From Moraxellaceae bacterium UBA2032 (lineage in GTDB: Bacteria; Pseudomonadota; Gammaproteobacteria; Pseudomonadales; Moraxellaceae): a DNA stretch of 6,639 nt. Positions 1 through 5,312 of the stretch are shown piece after piece. A model generated the notes under the pieces. That model saw only the letters and a program-made list of their open reading frames with translations, was not told where the DNA came from and searched no databases. The stretch covers positions 1-6,639 of the forward strand of contig DDBM01000109.1 in NCBI GenBank assembly GCA_002333125.1, given 5' to 3'. The position numbers and the translations under genes are program-made. The number at the start of each line of letters is the position of its first letter. Positions within the stretch are counted from its first letter, which is position 1.

Positions 1-87
1 CTAAAGCTAGAAAAATTTGGGGCTAATAGTAGCAGATTTTGGCGTGTACCAACAAAACGTCAACGGGTGTACTTAAGGATTAAATAA
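1..87 (+). CDS. Possible C-terminal end of a gene running in from the left edge (unidentified)
   Basis: Frame 1 is open from the first base to a TAA at 85-87, giving 28 codons with no start inside the window. The other two + frames hit stops within the first 24 bases. The translated tail is basic and aromatic (it contains FWRVPTKRQRVYLRIK) and reads like a plausible protein end, but I do not recognise a family. If real, it converges with the GNAT toxin gene and overlaps its last 15 bases, including the toxin stop codon. A run of 28 open codons is not improbable by chance at this base composition, so the call is tentative. Sequence to the left of the window would settle it. Confidence 0.33.
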   Translation, partial: LKLEKFGANSSRFWRVPTKRQRVYLRIK

Positions 88-603
88 TTGTTCGATGGTT
101 TTTAGGGATAAAAATAGCCGAGTTTTTAAGTTATCTTCGTCTAATAGCTCAAAACCAAATACCTGATAAAAATTTTTGGCTGAATCGTTAAGACAATCAA
201 CCACCACAGCATAAGCGGTTAAATATTGATTTACGCGCCATAAATATTCTAAGGACTGTATTAGGGTGATTTTTCCTAAACCTTGCCCTTGATAATTGAG
301 GCTTACGGCAAGTTGTGCTAATAAAAACACAGGTACAGGGTAATGTGGGAGTTTTTTGGATAAATGAGGCGGCAATGTTTGGCGACGTATAGCACTGGGG
401 GCAACGGTATAAAAGGCGCAAATAGGGTATTTGCCATTGGCCAGTTTTTGCTTAGAGGGGAGTACCATTGTGCGGCTAATACCTGCTTGCATATGTTTGG
501 CTGCAAATTGGCGTATAAAGGTATTTAGTTCAGGCTCACCACAATCAAAAGAGTCTCTGTCATGAAGTGCTTTATCTAAATCAACAAATTGTTTAGCGAG
601 CAT
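73..603 (-). CDS. GNAT-family acetyltransferase toxin (TacT/AtaT-like) of a type II toxin-antitoxin module
   Basis: The gene encodes a 176-residue GCN5-related N-acetyltransferase, the usual length for toxins of the TacT/AtaT group. Known members of that group use acetyl-CoA to acetylate the aminoacyl group of charged tRNAs, which stops translation. The N-terminal block FDCGEPELNTFIRQFAAKH (19-37) followed by SRT (43-45) is typical of these toxins. The acetyl-CoA pyrophosphate loop is QGQGLG at 105-110, after the beta-strand with LAV (98-100). The C-terminal NFYQVFGF (144-151) contains Y146, the expected catalytic tyrosine. All these elements are intact, so the enzyme looks active. The ATG at 603 is supported by AAGG 8 nt upstream (612-615). 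The start lies inside the antitoxin gene (11-nt overlap), as expected for coupled toxin-antitoxin translation. Which tRNA it targets cannot be read from the sequence. Confidence 0.9.
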   Translation of the reverse strand: MLAKQFVDLDKALHDRDSFDCGEPELNTFIRQFAAKHMQAGISRTMVLPSKQKLANGKYPICAFYTVAPSAIRRQTLPPHLSKKLPHYPVPVFLLAQLAVSLNYQGQGLGKITLIQSLEYLWRVNQYLTAYAVVVDCLNDSAKNFYQVFGFELLDEDNLKTRLFLSLKTIEQLFNP

Positions 604-871
604 TATTAAAACCTTGGTCGCGGCTTAATTTTAATGCTGCTTTTAGTGCATCATTAGGTTCTTTGGCTTGATCACAGGCAGCCATAAACTGTGTAAAAAT
701 ATCGTCTTTTAAGGTGATGCTTTCATGTTCGGCAATCACTTTAGATGCATTCTCGTCCATTAATTTGACTACATATTCGGTTAGGCTTTTGAGGCCAAGT
801 AAAGAGGCTGCTTTTTCGGCTTTTAATTTAATTGCATCATCAATGCGAAAATCTAAACGTGCGGTTGTCAT
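593..871 (-). CDS. DUF1778 ribbon-helix-helix antitoxin (TacA-like)
   Basis: The 92-residue protein fits the DUF1778 antitoxin family that pairs with GNAT toxins. The N-terminus (ARLDFRIDDAIKLKAEKAA, 4-22) has the beta-strand and first helix of a ribbon-helix-helix DNA-binding fold. It is followed by SLLGLKSLTEYVV (23-35), which forms the turn and second helix. The segment AEHESITLKDD (47-57) is characteristic of the family, and the C-terminal part (about 51-92) should be the toxin-neutralising tail. In this family the dimer binds operator DNA and the toxin acts as co-repressor. The gene is first in the operon and overlaps the toxin by 11 nt. The ATG at 871 gives the expected family N-terminus, although no strong Shine-Dalgarno sequence precedes it. 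A perfect inverted repeat lies 11 bases upstream and is its likely binding site. Confidence 0.88.
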   Translation of the reverse strand: MTTARLDFRIDDAIKLKAEKAASLLGLKSLTEYVVKLMDENASKVIAEHESITLKDDIFTQFMAACDQAKEPNDALKAALKLSRDQGFNNAR

Positions 872-881
872 GGTAATGTCT

Positions 882-908
882 ATATGTACGGAAATCTTCC
901 GTACATAT
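882..908. promoter_or_regulatory. Perfect inverted repeat, probable operator of the toxin-antitoxin operon
   Basis: ATATGTACGGAA (882-893) and its exact reverse complement TTCCGTACATAT (897-908) are separated by 3 bases. The site lies between the antitoxin start codon and the predicted -35 element, and it covers the -10 element and the probable transcription start. That position suits autorepression by the ribbon-helix-helix antitoxin or the toxin-antitoxin complex, which is the normal control of this family. The palindrome is directly visible. Its role as operator is inferred. Confidence 0.75.
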
Positions 909-933
909 TAGTATGAAAAATGGGTGGAGACAA
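905..933 (-). promoter_or_regulatory. Predicted sigma70-type promoter of the toxin-antitoxin operon
   Basis: On the minus strand a -35 element TTGTCT (928-933) and a -10 element TAATAT (905-910) are separated by exactly 17 bases. Transcription would start near 898, giving a leader of about 27 nt before the antitoxin ATG. The -10 element overlaps the right arm of the palindrome at 882-908, so a bound repressor would block RNA polymerase directly. Confidence 0.6.
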
Positions 934-1025
934 TGCGTGAGTGTGAGATTTTGTAGCATCAGATAGTTATTTACTCAGAAAAAACATAAAATGTTGAGTT
1001 AGATAGTTTTATAGAGATAAATAGT

Positions 1026-2615
1026 ATGCCAACCAACAGTGATTATTTTTGTCAAAGGTATAAGTTAGTTATAAGTACAGCTCTTTATTTGATAGCTATA
1101 ACTTTACCGTCAGCTTTTATTTCTAGTGATGGTTTTAGCAAAGCTATTTATGGCTTGTTAATTCTTTTGGCTTTGGTCAATCATGCTCGTGTCTACTTTT
1201 GGCTCTTATTACCATTTTTTATCTTGTCACATATCGCTTTGTATTATGCGCTATTCTACAAATTACCTACTGATATTAGCTTTTGGTTTTTGATGTTTGG
1301 TACTGATGTCGCTGAAGTTTTCGATTTTATCGCTCGGGTGAATAAGTCATTTATAATCATGGCTTATTTGTCGTATGTCTTAATCGGTTGGTTTTGTTAT
1401 AAATATATGACAGGACGATATTTTATTGACTCAAAATCAAAGTGGCGATGGGCTTTAATTGCACTAATATTAATCCCTTTATCTTATGCACCTCGTAATA
1501 GCAATATCCGTGATTATGTTTTAGATGTGTATCGTCATTTTCGTAAAGCCTATCCTCAAAATTTGGTTTTAGGTTATATCGCGGCTGATTTAGAAGTGCA
1601 AAAACTCAAATATTTAGTACGTCAACCACCCAATTTTGAACCCAAACTATTAGCCAATATACATAATCAGCCAGCAACTTATGTTTTGGTTATTGGGGAA
1701 AGTGCTAGACGAGATAAAATGGGCTTATATGGTTATCAATCAGATACTACGCCAAATATGGCTACCCAACGTAATTTGTTGATATTTAAGGATATGGTGT
1801 CCTATGGCTATAATACATCAACATCTATACCTTATTTATTAACAAAAGCTAAAGATACAGACATGAAGCCGTCTTTTTTGAGTGTCTTTAAACAAGCAGG
1901 TTTTAAAGTTTTTTGGCTGAGTAATCAGGCTAAATATGGTGAGTTTGATTCTTTAATATCGTCGTATGCACAAACGGCAGATGTTGTCCATTTTATGAAT
2001 ACTCATTCTTATACCATGACAACACCTGATAATTTTGACGAAAAACTACTGCCATTCTATCAGCAGGCATTGGCTGACCAGTCGACAAAAAAAATAATTG
2101 TTGTTCATTTATATGGTAGCCATCCTGATTTTGAAAAGCGTTATCCTGTTTCGGCTAAAAAATTTGAGAGTGCATATGATAATACTATTTATTACACGGA
2201 CATCATTTTGCATAAGATACTAAATTTACTACAGGAACAAACATCGCAGATGGCAGCCATGTTTTATATAAGCGATCATGGATTAGCGTTAGGGGAGTGT
2301 AATGTATATGGCCATATTGATGCTAAAAAATCTTATGAAGTGCCATTTTTAATGTGGTTTAATTCGTCTTGGCGCGAGCATAATGAGGCGAAATATCTTC
2401 GATTGGCAGAAAGTCAAAGCTTACCAGTATATACGGGTGATTTATTTGATACTTTGACTGATATTGCTGGTATACGATTTCACCAACAAGAGCTAAATCG
2501 CTCGTTTGCAGATATAAGCTTTCAACGTACTTCGCGTATAGTTAAAGCTGCGAGTGCTGAAATAAATTATGATGATAGTCAAACAGGTGAAGGTTGTCAT
2601 TTAATTGCTAAATAA
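1026..2615 (+). CDS. Phosphoethanolamine transferase (EptA/CptA family, sulfatase-fold inner-membrane enzyme)
   Basis: The 529-residue protein would move phosphoethanolamine from phosphatidylethanolamine to lipid A or core LPS at the periplasmic face. About five hydrophobic segments come first (near 13-33, 38-53, 56-79, 109-127 and 140-154), as in EptA and MCR enzymes. The periplasmic alkaline-phosphatase-like domain follows. It begins with YVLVIGESARRDKMGLYGY (219-237), which carries the metal-binding E225. YNTSTSIPYLLT (262-273) should hold the threonine that accepts phosphoethanolamine, most likely T264. HLYGSH (361-366), SDHG (416-419; D417, H418) and YGH (428-430) supply further metal or substrate ligands. 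Only two cysteines (C425, C523) lie in the periplasmic part, so the three disulfides of EptA/MCR are absent and the protein is closer to the CptA type. A weak AGAGAT sits 7 nt before the ATG. The gene is more AT-rich than the right-hand operon. The exact acceptor is unknown. Confidence 0.88.
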   Translation: MPTNSDYFCQRYKLVISTALYLIAITLPSAFISSDGFSKAIYGLLILLALVNHARVYFWLLLPFFILSHIALYYALFYKLPTDISFWFLMFGTDVAEVFDFIARVNKSFIIMAYLSYVLIGWFCYKYMTGRYFIDSKSKWRWALIALILIPLSYAPRNSNIRDYVLDVYRHFRKAYPQNLVLGYIAADLEVQKLKYLVRQPPNFEPKLLANIHNQPATYVLVIGESARRDKMGLYGYQSDTTPNMATQRNLLIFKDMVSYGYNTSTSIPYLLTKAKDTDMKPSFLSVFKQAGFKVFWLSNQAKYGEFDSLISSYAQTADVVHFMNTHSYTMTTPDNFDEKLLPFYQQALADQSTKKIIVVHLYGSHPDFEKRYPVSAKKFESAYDNTIYYTDIILHKILNLLQEQTSQMAAMFYISDHGLALGECNVYGHIDAKKSYEVPFLMWFNSSWREHNEAKYLRLAESQSLPVYTGDLFDTLTDIAGIRFHQQELNRSFADISFQRTSRIVKAASAEINYDDSQTGEGCHLIAK

Positions 2616-2631
2616 CTGAATAACCTGAGTG

Positions 2632-2667
2632 CCGTAGCCCGTGTGAAGTGCAACGTAACACGGGATT
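2632..2667 (+). repeat. REP-like palindromic element, copy 1 (hairpin)
   Basis: A GTAG tetranucleotide (2634-2637) sits directly before a 7-bp stem, CCCGTGT (2638-2644) with ACACGGG (2658-2664), enclosing a 13-nt loop. The layout of a 5' GTAG head plus imperfect hairpin is that of REP elements mobilised by REP-associated tyrosine transposases (RAYTs). It lies 16 nt after the transferase stop codon and could also end or stabilise that transcript. There is no following T-run, so it is not a classical intrinsic terminator. Confidence 0.72.
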
Positions 2668-2714
2668 TATGGTACAGCCAAGTCAACAAGCCTTTGTTTT
2701 ATTAGAAGACATTT

Positions 2715-2749
2715 AATCCCGTAATTCGCTACGCTGCTTACGGGCTACG
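2715..2749 (-). repeat. REP-like palindromic element, copy 2 (inverted relative to copy 1)
   Basis: Read on the minus strand this copy has the same design as copy 1: GTAG (2745-2748), then the 7-bp stem CCCGTAA (2738-2744) with TTACGGG (2718-2724), and a 13-nt loop. Both copies end in GGGATT. Together they form a head-out inverted pair, as in bacterial interspersed mosaic elements, with about 47 bases between them. It lies 22 nt downstream of the AsmA-like gene and probably shapes the 3' end of the operon transcript. Confidence 0.72.
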
Positions 2750-2771
2750 TTTGCTTCAACCCACAAACTAT

Positions 2772-4532
2772 CTAATTTAAAGAAACCTTTAACTCTTTAT
2801 CCAACGCACCTGTCACTTTAAAATCAAACAAAATTCGCCCATCAGCATCGGCCAATGTTGCCAAGCTAGGCGCAGCTTTAATAAGTTTTTGTGAACGTTC
2901 TAATGACAAACGACCATCAACCGACCAATCAACCCACAATTTATTTATATCTAAGGTACCATTAATGACGGCATCGGTTACATAACTCTCGGCATCACTT
3001 AGTTGAGTTAAATTCATCTTCTCAACCCGAATAAAATTATTTTGATAATTCATTACACCACTCACTTGGCCTATGGTTAAGGTATTGGTGGGCTTAAAAA
3101 TGACATCTAATTGACGTGCGCTAAGACGATTACCTAAGACTTCGCGCAGCCCATCTCGAAATAAACGCGCATTGAGCATCTTTATATTTTGCGCCAACAC
3201 ATTCGCTTTGGCTTTAATGGTAAATTGTGATGGCACCAAGTCGGCCTTAAAATCTACTTTTAGGCTAGAACCTGCCTTTTTTTCAAATACTTCGGGCAGC
3301 GCAACGCCCATCAAACTGGAATCCATTGTGCCTGTGGCACTCATTCCATCCACATTACCTTGAACATGAATGTTTATGGAGGTTGTGCCAGAGTATGCCA
3401 AACCTTTAGGTAAATAAGCGCGTACAAACGGATAAATATCCTCCATTTTAGTAGGCTCAATGCGTTTGGCTTGAATGTTCACATCCATCATAGGTTTGCG
3501 TGGTAGCCCTGTAACAGCACCATCTACGGTCATGCGTTGGCCATCTAAAAACATCGCCATGTCGTTAATATCAAGACGACCACTTTTAAGACTAAATACA
3601 TTACGCCCAATATCTAAACCTACAGTAAATGCTTTGCCGCGTTGAGTGCCATCGGGCGCGGCCATCACTAAATTATTAAACACAATACCGCCTTTAGAAC
3701 TCATACCATCCCAAGAGTTACCTTTAAGTTGTAACTTCATTGAGGCATCACCGCTGATAGGATAGGCCGTTAAACCTTTGGGCGCATAAGCCAAAAAAGG
3801 CAAAATAGGCGCTTTATCTACGGTTAATAGCCCATCAAGCGGCATACGTTCGCTGCGCTTCATATCTAAAGGGCCTGCCATGCCAACCAAACTTACATTA
3901 CGTGTTTTGGAGCTAGGCGTACGCAATCCTAAGTTGATATTAAATTTTTGTTTGACGGCAAAACCCGAGAATTTAAGGTCAATGTCATCAAAGACTAATC
4001 GGGCAGGTGGATTGGCGGCACTGGCATCGACTATGCGCACTACGCCATTGCTGGCATGAAAGTTTTTGATGCGTAGCCAATTAATTAAGGTGCCGCGTTT
4101 TTGTTGTCTTAAATCATCTACATTTAGGCTGTAGTCGCTATCAATTAAAATGTTGGCATTAAAGTTATTAATGGCTAAATCAAGTACCGAAATACGCCCA
4201 ATAAATAAGGGCAGTAGTTCGGCTTGTAAACGTATTTCTTCGGCGCGAGCAAAATAGGGCCAATCGCGTAAGGGGTGTTTAGCAAAGCGAGGATTTTCGG
4301 AGAAGGTAATATTATTAACCGTCACACCAAAAGGCATAAAAGAAAACTTTAGCTTTTGGTAGTCCATTTTACGCGGAATGACTTTTTTGACGGTCGCTTC
4401 GCCCATTTTACGCGCTTGCGATTCATCGACGGCGGCAAATAATGAAGCACTGCACAACAAATTTAATGCAGCAAAAATCACAACATAAGCTAGATTTTGG
4501 CTATAAAAAGATAAGTAATTAAATTTACTCAT
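2772..4532 (-). CDS. AsmA-like periplasmic/envelope protein
   Basis: The 586-residue protein starts with a hydrophobic segment (about 14-34) that could be a signal peptide or an N-terminal inner-membrane anchor. No good lipobox surrounds C27. The remainder is rich in short alternating beta-strands. Its opening part (KLKFSFMPFGVTVNNITFSE, 60-79, then NPRF and later LLPLFIGRISVLDLAINN) follows the AsmA N-terminal pattern, in which an amphipathic strand precedes repeated beta-taco units. Relatives (AsmA, YhdP, TamB, DUF748 proteins) act in outer-membrane assembly or phospholipid transport between the membranes; that role here is inferred. It is the last gene of the pepA operon and overlaps the preceding gene by 8 nt (ATG at 4532). 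It ends in TAG. I cannot assign it to a specific subfamily, and the family call rests on pattern rather than alignment. Confidence 0.68.
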   Translation of the reverse strand: MSKFNYLSFYSQNLAYVVIFAALNLLCSASLFAAVDESQARKMGEATVKKVIPRKMDYQKLKFSFMPFGVTVNNITFSENPRFAKHPLRDWPYFARAEEIRLQAELLPLFIGRISVLDLAINNFNANILIDSDYSLNVDDLRQQKRGTLINWLRIKNFHASNGVVRIVDASAANPPARLVFDDIDLKFSGFAVKQKFNINLGLRTPSSKTRNVSLVGMAGPLDMKRSERMPLDGLLTVDKAPILPFLAYAPKGLTAYPISGDASMKLQLKGNSWDGMSSKGGIVFNNLVMAAPDGTQRGKAFTVGLDIGRNVFSLKSGRLDINDMAMFLDGQRMTVDGAVTGLPRKPMMDVNIQAKRIEPTKMEDIYPFVRAYLPKGLAYSGTTSINIHVQGNVDGMSATGTMDSSLMGVALPEVFEKKAGSSLKVDFKADLVPSQFTIKAKANVLAQNIKMLNARLFRDGLREVLGNRLSARQLDVIFKPTNTLTIGQVSGVMNYQNNFIRVEKMNLTQLSDAESYVTDAVINGTLDINKLWVDWSVDGRLSLERSQKLIKAAPSLATLADADGRILFDFKVTGALDKELKVSLN

Positions 4533-4893
4533 CTTTTTTCAAACTGTCACTCAACAGTTGATTCATTTCGCCATGTAACCATTTACGCAAGTCTTCGCGT
4601 ACTTTGTCTAAATGCTGTTCAATCAAATCATCTGCGTTTTGCAAAAAGCGTTTTTTTAGCTCTTGTTCAAGTGCCGATGGTGCTTGTCCTGTTGTTATCA
4701 CAGGCGGACGGGCAGGGGGCATGACAGGCCGTTTTTTAGTCGGACTAGCAATAACGCGCTCCATCATCGCGTCACCTAAAGATTGACAAATATCTTGCAA
4801 TTCATCAAATATCTTTTGGCGTAATTCACAAGGAGAATGCTGCCAACGCTGAGGAAAATGATTACCTAATTCAACCGCCATAATAAAGCTCAC
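4525..4893 (-). CDS. Small helical protein of unknown function, coupled to holC
   Basis: This 122-residue protein is not one I can name. Residues 20-50 look helical (including LRQKIFDELQDICQSLGDAM). A proline-rich linker follows (about 51-73, PPARPP). A charged amphipathic helix region then runs over 74-120 (for example LIEQHLDKVREDLRKWLHGE) and could support oligomerisation or partner binding. No signal peptide or membrane segment is visible, so it is probably cytoplasmic. The GTG at 4893 shares a GTGA overlap with the holC stop, which favours coupled translation. An ATG four codons later (4881) is an alternative start. Pseudomonas also has a small uncharacterised gene directly after holC, so a link to the chi subunit or replisome is possible but is inference from position only. 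Confidence 0.72.
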   Translation of the reverse strand: MSFIMAVELGNHFPQRWQHSPCELRQKIFDELQDICQSLGDAMMERVIASPTKKRPVMPPARPPVITTGQAPSALEQELKKRFLQNADDLIEQHLDKVREDLRKWLHGEMNQLLSDSLKKDE

Positions 4894-5312
4894 AAATCGT
4901 GTTTTTCTAAAAGAAAGCCTTGTTGTTTATAATATTGCCAGCGTAAACGTCCTTTGTGTTTGCTTGTATCGGCATTGTCTATGACTTCGAGTACGCGGCT
5001 AAATTGTGCCAAACCTTGAGGCTGACGGGTACTTAAATTAAGTAACACACCATCGGCTTGAGGCGGCGTAGCTAAGCCAATCAAAATCGGGGCATCAATA
5101 AAGCGTTCATCACCTAAGTAGTGGTGTGGTAAAAAGCTTTCGGCTTTAAATGTCCACAACCACTCATCACAGGCGAGGGCTTCGCTGTGGTCTTCGGCTT
5201 GAATAAATACCCGTTGGCCTGCTTGTAACGCTTTTTGACTTAAACGACAAGCGGCCAATAAACGCGCATCTAAATGATGTTGTGTTAACAAATAAAAATC
5301 AACGCGCAACAC
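4890..5312 (-). CDS. holC: DNA polymerase III subunit chi
   Basis: The 140-residue protein matches the length and landmarks of HolC. RVDFYLL (3-9) is the first strand, AGQRVFIQAED (31-41) the central strand and DEWLW (49-53) the following helix. SFLPHHYLGD (59-68) is the most characteristic HolC motif. The C-terminus carries RVLEVID (106-112) and RWQYYKQQGF (124-133). Chi is part of the clamp-loader assembly with psi and binds the C-terminal tail of single-stranded DNA-binding protein. The start is a GTG at 5312 inside the end of pepA (14-nt overlap). It is chosen because the family N-terminus begins there, with GGAG 13 nt upstream, which is longer than ideal spacing. The pepA-holC pairing is widely conserved in gammaproteobacteria and supports the call. 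Confidence 0.93.
   Translation of the reverse strand: MLRVDFYLLTQHHLDARLLAACRLSQKALQAGQRVFIQAEDHSEALACDEWLWTFKAESFLPHHYLGDERFIDAPILIGLATPPQADGVLLNLSTRQPQGLAQFSRVLEVIDNADTSKHKGRLRWQYYKQQGFLLEKHDL

Noticed and set aside
44..72. Direct repeat GTGTAC at 44-49 and 67-72 just beyond the toxin gene.
   Set aside because: Six bases is too short to mean anything, and no hairpin or T-run supports a terminator there.
961..1008. Direct repeat AGATAGTT at 961-968 and 1001-1008 upstream of the transferase, considered as a response-regulator (PmrA-like) site.
   Set aside because: The 40-nt spacing and the sequence do not match the known tandem half-site pattern, and an 8-bp repeat in AT-rich DNA is weak.
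985..1022. Possible promoters for the transferase (TAAAAT at 987-992; TTGAGT at 994-999 with ATAAAT at 1017-1022).
   Set aside because: The first lacks a usable -35 box and the second would start transcription after the ATG. A promoter must lie somewhere in 909-1010 but I cannot place it.
999..2775. TTAGATAGTTT (999-1009) has an exact inverted copy AAACTATCTAA (2765-2775), flanking the phosphoethanolamine transferase gene like terminal repeats.
   Set aside because: Several 11-bp inverted matches are expected by chance in 6.6 kb, similarity stops at both ends of the match, and there is no target-site duplication or transposase. The right copy also includes bases of the AsmA-like stop codon.
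4480..4532. Lipoprotein signal around C27 of the AsmA-like protein.
   Set aside because: The residues before the cysteine (N-L-L) do not fit a lipobox, so an ordinary signal peptide or membrane anchor is more likely.
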